From contig JABMLP010000030.1 in NCBI GenBank assembly GCA_013176395.1, forward strand, positions 1 through 64,000: a DNA stretch of 64,000 nt. Direction: 5' to 3'. Below are positions 32,245 to 43,911 of the stretch, one piece after another (the first letter of the stretch is position 1; each line of letters opens with the position of its first letter). The notes beneath the pieces are model-generated. The model was given only the letters and a program-made list of their open reading frames with translations. It did not search any database and had not been told where the DNA came from. This stretch comes from Venturia oleaginea. Lineage: Eukaryota > Ascomycota > Dothideomycetes > Venturiales > Venturiaceae. The position numbers were made by a program, and so were the translations under genes.

Positions 32245-33284
32245 GGTGTTTTCTGCGGGTAGTCTCTTTTTTCGGAATTTAGACGTGGGTTTCCAAGATT
32301 ACAGGATAGCTTCGGTTTATAGATTTATCGACTTGAGGCCTGTGTGGTTCAATCTTTGGCAAGGTTTGACGTTTAACGGCTAGAAAATCTTAGGTAACTT
32401 ACCACTAGCACGCTCAGCCTTTGCTCCACTTGATGTAAGCAGGGGAAGTTGTGTGGACGCCGGTGAACCACGCCCCTTTAAGTATCTCCTTCCCTCAAAT
32501 ATTCTGTCCAATTAGTCCTGTAGCAAGTATCCTTTGGTATGTACTGCGTTGCAGTACTGTTGGTATATCTTCAGTATCGCTTCATTAACACACAACCCAC
32601 GCATTCCACAATTCAACACAGCTATTCAAAGACGCAGACAATGGACAAAATCATGGGCCTACTCACTCTCTTCCGTCATTTCACTGCCCCTTTCCAATCA
32701 TACCTCCATCCACAGCGCAGCGTTAGGATAGGAGGATGACTAAATCGAAACGTGGATACAAGAGGGCTGACCAGCTTGTACACCACGAACCGAAGTCGGG
32801 AACGGTCACAAAGGGGGGGACTCCATCGCGTTTGATAATCAATTAAGCCAACTAACCAATGCTGTCAGGCGGAGCCAAAAACGGCCTATACAGGCGGTCG
32901 GATAGGCCTAGATAGTTACCCAATCAAGCAATCAGTTGAATATATGTCGCCTACCATCCACTCAAGCTGATGGCGTTGAGTTTCCCCTTTCACGTGACAT
33001 CTTTTTAGGGGGGTAGGCCCTAGAATTTAGGCGGTCAACCCACTAAATATTAGCCGAAAATCGGCTTTTCTGTTACAGATCATCTCAAGACCGAAGAGCA
33101 GGGACAGCGGGATTTGCAGAGGATGGTTGGATAACAAGAAGTTGTTGTTAGGACTGATGTAGAGTGGAATCCGTTGCGCGCACAAGAGGGGACTGGTGCA
33201 ACCAGGTCAGTCCTAAGAGAGAATAGTACGTGCAGGAGTCACGTGATATTCCCACAGTTCCCATAGCACTTGGCATTGCGCACA
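32245..33284. other. Intergenic, copy of 1051-2090
   Basis: Same as in copy 1; no gene seen. Confidence 0.6.
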
Positions 33285-33295
33285 GTGTGGGAAGT

Positions 33296-34661
33296 AAAAA
33301 ACAGCACACACAGCGAGAACTCAATTTTTGGAATTTACAGAAGTATCATCTAAAGATCATTAAAACACCTCTGCCAGTGGCCGCTCCGGCCTCTAGAAGC
33401 CATCGCGCGTCCCTCAGCGTCGATGAGATACCTCTAGAGTCGCCGTCGCGGCCACGGCAGAGCAAGCACACGAATACATGAGCAAGCTACACGAACGATG
33501 CGTCCACCAAAGACAACAGCAACCATCTAGTCACTATCTCCCGGCTAGACCATCACCCCAGATGACACTGCAACGCTCCGAGTCGACGAGTCACCGCTAG
33601 AACGGCAATACCTTCAACACAACTCAAACATCAGACGCCCGGTGTGCAACAATCGGCACCACACACCACTGCAACGACTAGACAACCTTTCCCAACGTCT
33701 TGGCAAACCGTCCTGCTACAAGCTGTTGCCCAGAGCCTTGAGCCTCTCCCCAAACTGTTGCCTCCCAGTTATGGCATTGGCAAGAGTAGGTGCGCGACAC
33801 AGTAAGTAGTAAGGACGCATAGAAGGAGCCTATTGGTGGCAAATCCCCTCCCTGTAAGCTAGCAGACGTAGCTTTGAGCCTCTCCCCAGACTGTTGCGTC
33901 CCAGTTATGGCATTGGCAAGAGTAGGTGCGCGACACAGTAAGCAGTAAGGACGTATAGAAGGAGCTTATTGGCGGCAAATCCCCTCCCTACAAGCTAGCA
34001 GACGTAGCCTTGAGCCTCTCCCCAGACTGTTGCGTCCCAGTCATGGCATTGGCAAGAGTAGGAGCGCGATATAGCAAGTAGGGAGAGCGACTAGCAGCAG
34101 GTAGACTCCGACTATAAGACGGCAGGTCTATAGCACAATCGGCGCCATACAATACGGCAGCTACCAGACAGCCTCGTCTACGGGCATACCCGGAGTATCA
34201 CACCCAAGCAGCGAAATCACGACTACGATGGTTACTATTGTCTCCAGCATCACACAACCAAATACACTGCCGCATAGGAATCTGGTGTAAGGCAACTTTC
34301 ACAAGCAAAAACATACTTAGGAAACCCATTGGCCTTGAGAGAGAAGGCGAAACAGATAGACAAAGCTGAGCATTAGAGGGAGACTGTAGGTAGAAGGATA
34401 GCGAAACACGAGGCATTGCCTCTTGAGTCTACATAGCAGATATACTAGCAGAGTAACCAGTGTCTACAAGAGCCCGCGGGCATTTGGAGATACTGGTTAA
34501 GGGGAAAGGGAGAGGACCGAGGGGACAGCTGGTCTTGTTTTAGTGAACGGGGCGAAGTGGGGCGCGGTGGATTATATAATCTATCACGTGTCGGCTGTCT
34601 GATGAAGTTCTCCTAACCGGACATAGCTGCGTAATTAAGCGGCTGCAACCGAGTAGGATAA

Positions 34662-34692
<31 letters not shown>

Positions 34693-34693
34693 T
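33296..34693 (+). mobile_element. Non-autonomous LINE derivative (copy A2)
   Basis: Duplicate of 2102-3499 with the same 136-bp array (from about 33734) and the (AATC)n tail. The flanking agtgtgggaagt words are at 33284-33295 and 34694-34705. It arose by segmental duplication, not by a new insertion. Confidence 0.75.
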
Positions 34694-34723
34694 AGTGTGG
34701 GAAGTGTGATTACGATTGGCAAG

Positions 34724-37402
34724 GCCATGGACGCAGTAATCGCTAAGAGACTTAGCTACCTGGTGGAAACACCAAGTCATCCCAAGGATGCACATGGGAG
34801 GCAGAAAGTTAAGGTCAACGGAACACGCACTACACGCTGTAATCGAGAGAATCTACAACGCTTAGAACAACAGAAAAGGACAAGTCGCTAGCCTGCTGCT
34901 CCTTGACGTGTCGGGCGCCTTCGATAACGTATCCCACAAGAGACTCCTACACAATCTTCGGAAAAGAAAAGTTGATGAGAGAACAGTACGATGGATTGCT
35001 AGCTTCCTGAGCGATAGACGCACGCGAATTTTCATCGATGGCTACGAATCTGACGAGTACACGGTCGAGACTGTCATGATCGAACTATGTTGGTATTCGA
35101 ATGTAGTTAAATGTGGTGGTTCTGCTCGATCAGGTCTAGCGCGATCAGGTCTAGCGCGAGACCGGTCGCAAGTACTTAGACTCTTCTCTACCTCTTAGTT
35201 AGCTCCTCATCCTTACAACTTCGCACATCCCATAGAATTCAAGTCATGCTTCCAAGTCAAGTCCAAGGTCAAACGTGACAGAGACTGGGGTACCACAGGG
35301 ATCGCCCCTATCCCCCATCTTATACATATTCTACAACTCTGACCTTATTGAGCAATGCGACTCAGGCGACGATACTGCAGCTACAGGCTATATCGATGAC
35401 GCAGCCATACTTACATGGGGCAACACAACAGAGGAAACGTGCAAGAAACTCGAAAACGCGCTGGAAAAGGCAAACTGTTGGGCAAACACACATGCATCAA
35501 AATTCGCCCCAGAAAAGTTCCAACTGACACACTTCACAAGAAGACGCACCCGTATAAACACACAACAGCCCGTTCAAACGGCATGGGGATGCATTGCGCC
35601 TAAGACAACGTGCAAATATCTAGGCGTGACGCTAGACAGCAAACTCCAATGGAAGGAACACATCGAAGAAATTAAGTGGAAAACTACGAAAACAGTGAAC
35701 GCACTGTGCTCTCTGGGCAGCTCAACATGGGGCGTCAGTCTGCTAGATATGCGAAAAATCTACCGCGGAGTAGTAGTCCCTCAGATGATGTACGCGTTCT
35801 CAATCTGGTCGAATTCAGGAATGAGGGGAAAACCATACACGAGAAAAACGCTCGATACACTTCAGTCAATCCAAGCACGTGCAGCACGAATTATCTGTAG
35901 AGCGTTCAAAGCGACATCCAGAGTCGCCCTCGACATTGAGACCTACCTGCTCCCAGTCGAACAACAGATCTGGAAACACAACACCGAAACCCTCAGCCGT
36001 ATACTCACGTGCCAAGACCTCCCTAAACTGCTAGATACTCAATTCGGAGAACCAAGGTCAAGACAACGAGCAAGCTACAATAGCCCATTATACAACATAT
36101 ATCGAGATGCCGAAGAGAAAGGAGCAGCGAATCTCGACAAGCGAGAGATAATCCCGCCGTTCGTAGCAGCACCATGGTGGCAAGGCCCAAAGACACATAT
36201 CGCACCAAGCGGTGAAGTGGCACACTCTGAACACGACTCCGTCACTAGATTCGAGGGTAATATTTGCATCTATACAGATGGGAGTAGCATAGACGGACAT
36301 ACAGGCGCTGCAGCAGTATGGCCGCTGAAAAGACAGACGAGAAGCACGTATATGGGCCCTGAGACGACCTCCACGGTGTACGCAGCTGAACTTCAAGGAA
36401 TAAATCTAGCGCTGCATATGGTTCAAACAGACATCGAGGCAGGAAACGAACGGAGAGACATCAATATCTTCACCGACAACCTGGCAGCGATACGCTCGCT
36501 GACAAGGCCGGAAGGCCGATCAGGAGCATACATTGTCAAGCGGATTGTACAACGGATCACACAACTTCACGAGTACGGAGCTATTGTGAACATCCGATGG
36601 ATCCCTGCCTACGAGGGAATTGACGGGAACGAGGCCGATGACCAAGCCGCCAGGGAGGCCACTGGATGGAGAGAAGACGGAGAGAAAGGACCAAGAGCTG
36701 ATATGCCACCGGAACTGTACCCGCTAAGAACGACACTCAAGACGTGGTGCTGGAAGGTAGTGAATAGACAATGGTTGACTAGCTGGAAATCCGAGACAAA
36801 GGGGAAAGCCACGAGGAGATACACACCTAAACCTACTAAAAGGGTGCTCCAGCTCCATCATGACCGGAGCAAACAAGAAATTGCGATCCTCGTACAGATG
36901 AGAACTGAAAAGATAGGGCTCAAGGCCTTCCTCTTCAGTCGACGTGTCCAAGGTATCCCAGATTCTAGGTGTGACTGCCGTGAAGAGATGCAGACCGTAG
37001 CCCATATCCTCCTGGAATGCCGCAAGTTCCGGGACATCCGGTGTCACGGCGAGTAAAAGAGGTCATAGACAGGTCTATTGTTCTAAGTACTAAGTGTGAT
37101 AAGAAAATCTTAGGTAGAGAGGAATCTACTCCGGCGACTCGTAGAAGTCGCGCCTTAGCCACATGTGGCCGTGCGCGCCTCGCTAAGACCACAAAGTCAC
37201 GTGACTGCAAGACAGCCATGCCATGCCGTCACATCCGGAGAGACGAGTTAGGCCGCTTCCCAGGACGAAACAACCTCCGGAATATCTTGACTACGCATAA
37301 GTTAGCCACCAAAGCTATCAGATTTATGGAATAGACGCGGATCCTTGGGCATAGTGGGATCGAAAACGCGCAGACGACGCTGAGCATTGAGGGGAGATTG
37401 TA
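34724..37402 (+). pseudogene. LINE ORF2 remnant, copy 2
   Basis: Same broken frames as 3530-6208; the open stretch 35275-37056 (RT palm, RNase H, zinc knuckle) translates identically to copy 1. Confidence 0.85.
35072..35280. mobile_element. Solo LTR inside LINE copy 2
   Basis: Duplicate of 3878-4086, with gagac on both sides (35067-35071, 35281-35285). Confidence 0.9.
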
Positions 37403-37885
37403 GGTAAACGGAAAGCGAAACATGAGGCATTGCCTCTTGGAATCTAGATAGCACAGATATACTGGTAGAACAACCGACATTTCAAGAGCCATTGGGCATT
37501 TGGAAATAGTGGTTGAGGGAAAAGAGGGGGGATCGAGGGGATAGCTGGTCTTGTTTTGGTAAGCAGGGCGAAGTGGAACGTGGTAGATCATATCACGTGT
37601 CGGCTGTCTGATGAAGTCCCCCTAACCGGGCATAGCTGCGTGATTAAGCGGCTGCAACCGAGTAGGATAAAATCAAGCAATCAATCAGTGTGGGAAGTGT
37701 GGGAAGAGCCAAGAGGTGTGGGAATACACCTTGGCACCCAGAACCAGAAGGGTATATAGGGAGGACGTTGGACGGACTTTCCTTTCTCTCTTCGTGGTTA
37801 TCTCATGTTATGTTTCTCACATAGGAGCTTCTTCAACCTACTACAGTAACGACCTTTTACTTAGATACAATCAAGCACAAGTCAT

Positions 37886-38061
37886 TATTACGGGACGGTA
37901 GCTGGAAAGACGCAGCATACTCGTAGCCAAAGATTGTTTAGATTCAGTTAAGGAGTGAAGGTATCTACAAACAGAGAACCTCAATGAGGTTCTTTCTCTA
38001 TACTAGGCTCAATCAGGCTTAGGCTCTTAGCCTATACCAACCATGGGCCATGCCCATAACA
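37886..38061 (-). repeat. Gypsy 3' LTR, copy 2
   Basis: 176 bp; appears the same as the LTR at 43292-43467. Confidence 0.9.
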
Positions 38062-38073
38062 TTACCCCCCTCC

Positions 38074-41000
38074 TTACCGGGTGTGCAGGACTAAAGAGGG
38101 TGTGGTAGGTGGGATAATTAAACAGATAAACGCCATACATCGCTTCTGCCAGCTTGTAGCAGATTCGAAGGCGCTGGCCACCGCTACTCGGTCTCTTCGG
38201 GCCCCTGTTTGAGCTCCTATATCTTCGCCGACACCGTCGCCCTTGCCATACTCTGCCTCGAAGCGGTCTAAGTCCTCGACTTCTGTGAATAATGAACGTG
38301 GCTGCCAATCGGGATCTGCATAGCCTTTCCATTTGATTAATAACTGACGAACCCAGCCTCGCCCAACCCGTTTCTTCTCTGCGCGAAGTATACGTTCTAC
38401 TTCAAACTCAGCCTCTGTTTCTTCGGTTTGAGGCACTAATGGTGGCGGCTGGGTATCATCGGATTCTTGTGAGGGCAGTGTGTCGGTTGCGGCTCGGCGG
38501 AGTAGGTCAACGTGGAAACGGTTATGGATACCACTTGGCAGGTCAGCCAGCTCGTATACCATCGGGGAGATCTGGTTCTCGACAGTGTATTTGGCTTGCG
38601 TCCACGACAGTTTCTTTGATAGCTGCGGAGTATTGATATTCCTAAGGTTCAACCAGACTTTGTCGCCCTTTTTTAACGTTTCGGCAGCTTGACGTGACCT
38701 GTTGGCGTCGTTCTCCATCTTCTGCTGGGACCAGGCCATCGCTGCCTGTGCATATTCTTGTGCCTCTTCTATTCGTTGCACAAAGGTCTCGGCATCGGCT
38801 GTTGGTGAGTTACTGGGTGAGATTCGTTGTACTTTCTGGATTGGTTCCGCATGGTAGCCGTGGGTTAGATAGAATGGACTCATCCCTGTGACTGAAGAGT
38901 CACGATTGTTCAGTGCTAACATAGCCGTAGGTAGTAGCGTTGGCCAGTCTAGTTGGGAGTATGCGATGAAGGCGCGGAGATAGCGTAGAACTTCCTGGTT
39001 CATACGCTCGGTCGCGCCATCGGTCTGTGGATGAAAGGCTGTAGAGAGTCTCTGCTCAATCTTTGTAAGTTCGCAAAGCTTCCTCCAAAAACGACCTGTC
39101 CAATTGCTGCCTCTGTCCGACGTCAATGCCATGGGAAATCCGTGGTAGCGATAGTGGCATTGTAAGAACCTTTTCGCGCACTCTTTGGCGCTCATTGTAG
39201 TCATAGCCTCCAACGTAACACTTTTGAGGAGGCGATCTGTGATAACCATGAGGTATTTTGGGCCGTTTTCCTCTGCGGGCAAATCAGTCATGAAATCGAT
39301 TGATAGCTCGCTGTGGAAGCGGGCCGGGATTGGAAGTGGTTTCAGAAGACCTCGCTTCTTATCACGCCATATTCCTGTTCTCCCACATACGTCGCAATTA
39401 CGTACAAACTGCCGGACTGTCTTGTATTGTTGGGGCCAAAAGAAACTTCTGGATAGAATCGCAAGCGTGCTATCTCTCCCTGGGTGTCCAGTAACATGGG
39501 AATCGTGAGTTTGTTGGACCAGCGTTGTTCGCAGCGGTTCCCAATCTGGTACCCATAGGATCCCTCTTCTCGTGACCGCGCCGTGGTCGTCTACTTCGCA
39601 TTCGGGTAGCTGTACCGACAACTTGAGCTCTGGAGGAAAGGAACGTTCGCCAGTAACTATAGCCGTATGAATAGCTTCGTAGGATTGGTCCTCTGCTATT
39701 GCGCGATCCCAGAGAAGTTGTAACTCTGGTTTCTCGAAAAGATCGCATCCTTTTGCAACTGACCGGTTTTGACCGTACCTAGTAGTGGACCGGTGTTGAC
39801 CGTTTTCGGCAGTCAGCTGGTGTCGACCGTCCAGTCCAGTATTTTGCTGGGGCTCACGTATAACGTCCCATGTACTATTGGATGTATTCGGTGTATTGAC
39901 TGGGCAGATAAGGGCTTGTATTGCGATTGTTTCGGTCGTCCTCTCGGAAAGAGGAGGAAGCCATTCGTCCTTGATCAACTGGGCCACTCGCCCTTGTAGT
40001 CTCTCGTCGTTCTTGTCATGTGGCATATCTTGATGTCTTCTTGATAGTGCGTCTGGTCTTTGCGCTAGTTTTCCGGCGCGAAATTCCAGCTGGAATTGGT
40101 ACTCAGATAGAATTAGCGACCATCTTGCTTGTCTCTCTGACAAACGCTGCGCTGTCATAAAGTAGCGGAGATTCTTGTGATCGGTAAGGACTTTGAAAGG
40201 TGCTGCAACACTGCGTAGTTCTCCTCTCCAGTGTTCAATGGACTTGATTACTGCCAGTAATTCTTTATCGTGGATCTCGTAGTTACATTCAGCCGCAGTG
40301 AGCTTGCGGGAGAAGTATGCTACTGGTCGTAGTTTTCCTTTCATATCCTTCTGCGACAACGTGCCTCCCAGCGCGTAGCCAGAGCAGTCGCACTCGAGTA
40401 CCGTATCCAGGTCTGGATTCCAGTGAGCCAGTATTGGGGCGGAGATGAATAGCTCCTTCAAGACTTGAAAGGCGTTCTCATGTTCTTTGTTCCAGACAAA
40501 AGCGACGGCCTTCCGTGTTAACTTGATTAAGGGGTCGGAGAGCTCTGAGAAGTTGTCGATGAAGTCTCGGTAGAAATTTGCAAAGCCTAGGAAGGAGCGT
40601 ACGCCTGTGACATTGACTGGAGCCTCCCATTCTTTAATCGCGGCAACTTTCTCTGGGTCGACTTTGATCCCTTCTCCTGCAGTGATAATGAACCCCAGAT
40701 ATTTGACCTCCTGAACAGCAAACTCGCACTTGCTTAAGTCTAGCCGAAGTCCAGCAGTCTTGAGCTTGGCAAGAATTTGGTTAACCTTAACCATGTGATC
40801 CAGATAGTCGCCGTCGCTCCATATCAAGACATCGTCCATGTAGGCTGAACAGCAGATATCTAGGGATTCCCGTAGGACTCCGTTGATGTATCGTTGAAAG
40901 CTCGCGGGTGCGCCAGCTAGTCCGAAGGGGGTAACTAGCCATTCGAATAGTCCAAATCGAGTGCGAAAAGCCGTTTTCCACTCATCGCCGTGCTTGATGC

Positions 41001-42150
41001 GGAGCCGATGAAATGCCGCTCTGACGTCAAGTTTGGTGTACCAACGCGCTGTTGCTAGATTTCGTAGGGTTTCTCGGATTAGTGGCAATGGGTAGCGGTC
41101 CGATCGAGTGATTCGATTCAGTGCCCGATAGTCTACACACATCCGAATGCCTCCACCTGGTTTCCTTACAAATAAGACTGGGGCTGCCGCTGGTGAGTTG
41201 CTGGCGCGTATCCAGCCCTTGTCCATATAGTCCGAAAGTGTTTTTCGTAGGACTAATAGCTCTTCCCTCGACATGCCGTATAATGGGCCCCAAGGAACTT
41301 CTGCCTCGCGACCTTGTTCATCTCGTATCAATTCGATAACGTGATCGCGACCCTCTTGATGGGGCGCGATCTCTCCGTCTTCGTCGTCGAGAAAGGCATC
41401 AGCATGCTCTGCTATTTCTTCTGGTATCTCTTGTCGGATTTCTTCCTCAGTCTTTCTCTGTTTTCTTTCTGCTAACTTGCTTAGGGCCTTGTTGATATCC
41501 GACATCGAGATAGCCAGCACTTGTGTACCATCCGGTCCATCTCTTCTCAACCGTCGCTGGGCCCTTCCAACAATAGCTGCAAATACAGATCCTGACACTA
41601 GACAAGCCGCCCGCACGTGAGCGAGCCGGTCTCGCGCTTTGGTGTTCTGTTCTAGCCACCCCTTTTCTCTTACCGTGATGCGCTGGGATCCTTGACCAAT
41701 AAGCAGCTTTCTCTTAGCTGCTATATATCGCACCCAGTTTCTCTCTGCCCATGCCTTGCCTAGGATAATAGGGAAGCTCAATCCTTTCACTATATACCCA
41801 TAGACTCGCTCTGCTCGACCATCAATGTCGATCGTAGCGTAGGTCATGTGCGTAATACGGAGGTCTTCTCCGTTCTCGTGGCTCTCTTTAGCCAGTGCCA
41901 ATTGTTTGGTGTCAATTGGGATGCGCGGTAGACGATGTGTTTGGACACTCTTCTCGCTGAAAGCAGCATAAGGGAGGCAGCCGTTATCAAAGAAGGATTC
42001 GGTGAAAGAAGTTCCATTGATCAAGGTATCTATCAAGAAGGGTGTACTTTCCATCCTATCCTTTGCTGCTTTGATTTCTCTTATGCTTGATAGCTTTGTA
42101 ATGTCTTCGCCATGTACATCTACCTCAGACCCTCGTGCGCGACGATGCAC
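38074..42150 (-). CDS. Gypsy pol polyprotein, copy 2
   Basis: Translates identically to the pol frame at 6880-10956: protease-like region with DNG, reverse transcriptase with YMDD, RNase H, HHCC/DDE integrase and chromodomain. The complete identity over about 4 kb contrasts with the diverged gag and dates the duplication as recent. Confidence 0.92.
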   Translation of the reverse strand: MHRRARGSEVDVHGEDITKLSSIREIKAAKDRMESTPFLIDTLINGTSFTESFFDNGCLPYAAFSEKSVQTHRLPRIPIDTKQLALAKESHENGEDLRITHMTYATIDIDGRAERVYGYIVKGLSFPIILGKAWAERNWVRYIAAKRKLLIGQGSQRITVREKGWLEQNTKARDRLAHVRAACLVSGSVFAAIVGRAQRRLRRDGPDGTQVLAISMSDINKALSKLAERKQRKTEEEIRQEIPEEIAEHADAFLDDEDGEIAPHQEGRDHVIELIRDEQGREAEVPWGPLYGMSREELLVLRKTLSDYMDKGWIRASNSPAAAPVLFVRKPGGGIRMCVDYRALNRITRSDRYPLPLIRETLRNLATARWYTKLDVRAAFHRLRIKHGDEWKTAFRTRFGLFEWLVTPFGLAGAPASFQRYINGVLRESLDICCSAYMDDVLIWSDGDYLDHMVKVNQILAKLKTAGLRLDLSKCEFAVQEVKYLGFIITAGEGIKVDPEKVAAIKEWEAPVNVTGVRSFLGFANFYRDFIDNFSELSDPLIKLTRKAVAFVWNKEHENAFQVLKELFISAPILAHWNPDLDTVLECDCSGYALGGTLSQKDMKGKLRPVAYFSRKLTAAECNYEIHDKELLAVIKSIEHWRGELRSVAAPFKVLTDHKNLRYFMTAQRLSERQARWSLILSEYQFQLEFRAGKLAQRPDALSRRHQDMPHDKNDERLQGRVAQLIKDEWLPPLSERTTETIAIQALICPVNTPNTSNSTWDVIREPQQNTGLDGRHQLTAENGQHRSTTRYGQNRSVAKGCDLFEKPELQLLWDRAIAEDQSYEAIHTAIVTGERSFPPELKLSVQLPECEVDDHGAVTRRGILWVPDWEPLRTTLVQQTHDSHVTGHPGRDSTLAILSRSFFWPQQYKTVRQFVRNCDVCGRTGIWRDKKRGLLKPLPIPARFHSELSIDFMTDLPAEENGPKYLMVITDRLLKSVTLEAMTTMSAKECAKRFLQCHYRYHGFPMALTSDRGSNWTGRFWRKLCELTKIEQRLSTAFHPQTDGATERMNQEVLRYLRAFIAYSQLDWPTLLPTAMLALNNRDSSVTGMSPFYLTHGYHAEPIQKVQRISPSNSPTADAETFVQRIEEAQEYAQAAMAWSQQKMENDANRSRQAAETLKKGDKVWLNLRNINTPQLSKKLSWTQAKYTVENQISPMVYELADLPSGIHNRFHVDLLRRAATDTLPSQESDDTQPPPLVPQTEETEAEFEVERILRAEKKRVGRGWVRQLLIKWKGYADPDWQPRSLFTEVEDLDRFEAEYGKGDGVGEDIGAQTGARRDRVAVASAFESATSWQKRCMAFICLIIPPTTPSLVLHTR

Positions 42151-42158
42151 AAGGGTAG

Positions 42159-43266
42159 CTAGTTTTCCGACTCTGATGAGGCTTCCTGTAGGGAGTCATC
42201 GGTATGCTGTATGATTACCGCAGTGACCTGAGTCTTTGGACGTATTGCTGGTCGGAATTCGCATACGTTCGGGTGGTGCTTGGGCTTCTTACAGCGCCCA
42301 CATTTGCCCGCTTGTATAAGTGCCAAGAACTCTGTTTGGGATCGCCATTTCGCTCTAGGGTCGTCGGTCCTTCTTCGCATCCTTTCCGAGTGTATCGACC
42401 CGAGCTATCAGTGCTGCGATCTGCGCCTGAAAGGACGTTGATGCCAGTCATTTCGACATCGCCTTCTGCGTCACGACTGACTGTTTGGGATGATTGTGGC
42501 CTCCCTCGAGTCGTTGGCGTCTCCTTATCCGTACTTGGATAGCGGCGTTGGTGGGATAGAGCCTCTGTCTTCAGTCGCGAAGTACTGTACATTCTTTACG
42601 TAGGTGTCGTAGTCGTCTCTGGACAATCGCACTGATTTCAAGGTCTGTTGGAGGGAGTAGTTGAGCGCGTTGTTTATGATAGTGATCTTTGAGGCTCTTT
42701 GCGGCGCTAGGGATCCAGCTTGCGATGTCAGTTGTTCGAACTGCTGGCGGAAGTCTTCGAACGGTTGTCTGCTGCCTTGGCTAATCTTGCTCAGCTCGTC
42801 GAGAGCTTTAGCTTCCGCTTCAGTGATCTAAGAACTTGTCGTCCATATGCTTGATGAAGGACTCGGGTTCGTAGTTATCATGTTGCTCTCCATTGCTTAG
42901 CCATTGGATGACGCGTTGTTGTTACTCTGTCGGAAGCCCGTTGAAGATGTTCGCGCATATTCCTTGATTGCTTCCAAGCTTCCCATTTTCAACAGTGATT
43001 TTTGTCTTGATCTGCCATCTGAACAGCGTGTAGTTGTCTCTTTTCCCGTCCCATTTAGGCCATGCAATAGCTTTTGCACCGGTGTTCCCATCAACACTGA
43101 CTGCGGTCAGAGCTGCCACCAATTGTTGTACGGTGTCAGGCGAATTTGCTCGAGCCATTAAGAGTTTGTCGATTCCTTGCGTAATGCTCGCGATTGGGTC
43201 GTCGTCGGTAGTAGGGGTGTAGGTTGTAGGAGTCGATAGGGTACTGTTGCTACGCATCAAGTACAC
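42159..43266 (-). pseudogene. Gypsy gag, copy 2, frameshifted
   Basis: Compared with copy 1, single extra bases occur near 42357, 42428, 42575 and 42823, breaking the frame into short pieces, and the TAA of copy 1 is also present (42922-42924). The CCHC knuckle survives in the last piece. All four extra bases sit directly before a G that follows a pyrimidine, which is curious and could be either real mutation or sequencing error. Confidence 0.8.
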
Positions 43267-43291
43267 CTAGGTTTGTAAAGAACCGAATCTA

Positions 43292-43467
43292 TATTACGGG
43301 ACGGTAGCTGGAAAGACGCAGCATACTCGTAGCCAAAGATTGTTTAGATTCAGTTAAGGAGTGAAGGTATCTACAAACAGAGAACCTCAATGAGGTTCTT
43401 TCTCTATACTAGGCTCAATCAGGCTTAGGCTCTTAGCCTATACCAACCATGGGCCATGCCCATAACA
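43292..43467 (-). repeat. Gypsy 5' LTR, copy 2
   Basis: 176 bp followed by gtcat, the target duplication. Confidence 0.9.
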
Positions 43468-43472
43468 GTCAT

Positions 43473-43905
43473 ATGCATACGAAGCAAGCCCACCCCCAAC
43501 CTTCATATTAGCCGACAAGCGTTCAGGATTGATCTGAGGATCAAATCGGTTAGACGACAATTGAATTGGGAGATACATCGGACGGCTAGGATCTAGTGAG
43601 CCTCCAGAGAACCTGAGCAAGGGAAGGTACTTAAGGTAAGTGGTTCCAGACTGATATTGCCCTTACCCCAAACCCGCGGACCAGAACAAGAGAACACAGG
43701 TGTCAAGAAGGTCTTGACATAATCAACTGTGTTGAGAAACGAGTTCCCCATAACATTTTCTCCCCACTAAGGATATGTTTGAACATTGGATTAATTATAT
43801 TTATATTTTACCTTTTTTACCACTACAACCACCACGTTTTCTCTACACTTCGTCCGGTAGAATAAACAGACACTTCAAGGTCAGGAGACCTGAAGGCCAT
43901 TCTCA
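43473..43905. other. Spacer between Gypsy and inverted repeat
   Basis: Contains a minus-strand frame (about 43473-43630) encoding PIQLSSNRFDPQINPERL-like sequence with codon-like character but no recognised family; it may be a relic cut by the Gypsy insertion. The right part (43775-43905) is pyrimidine-rich and could serve as the promoter and 5' leader of the following dehydrogenase. Confidence 0.45.
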
Positions 43906-43911
43906 ACTCCA

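Larger units (their letters stand above)
34709..37686 (+). mobile_element. 5'-truncated Tad-type LINE (copy B2)
   Basis: Duplicate of 3515-6492 with the same frameshift, stops and solo LTR. Confidence 0.85.
31195..43467. repeat. Segmental duplication, copy 2
   Basis: Direct repeat of 1-12265. The Gypsy element at its right end has matching LTRs and a matching target duplication, which marks this copy as the one keeping the original insertion. The duplication may extend left of 31195, as the window edge hides the other copy. Confidence 0.95.
37886..43467 (-). mobile_element. Ty3/Gypsy chromovirus, copy 2, with intact ends
   Basis: 5582 bp. LTRs 37886-38061 and 43292-43467 are 176 bp each and look identical, and the target duplication gtcat is present at 37881-37885 and 43468-43472. 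Equal LTRs mean a recent insertion, yet gag is broken by a stop codon and four one-base insertions within about 480 bp, so this copy cannot make an intact Gag unless those bases are assembly errors. Pol is open. Confidence 0.92.
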
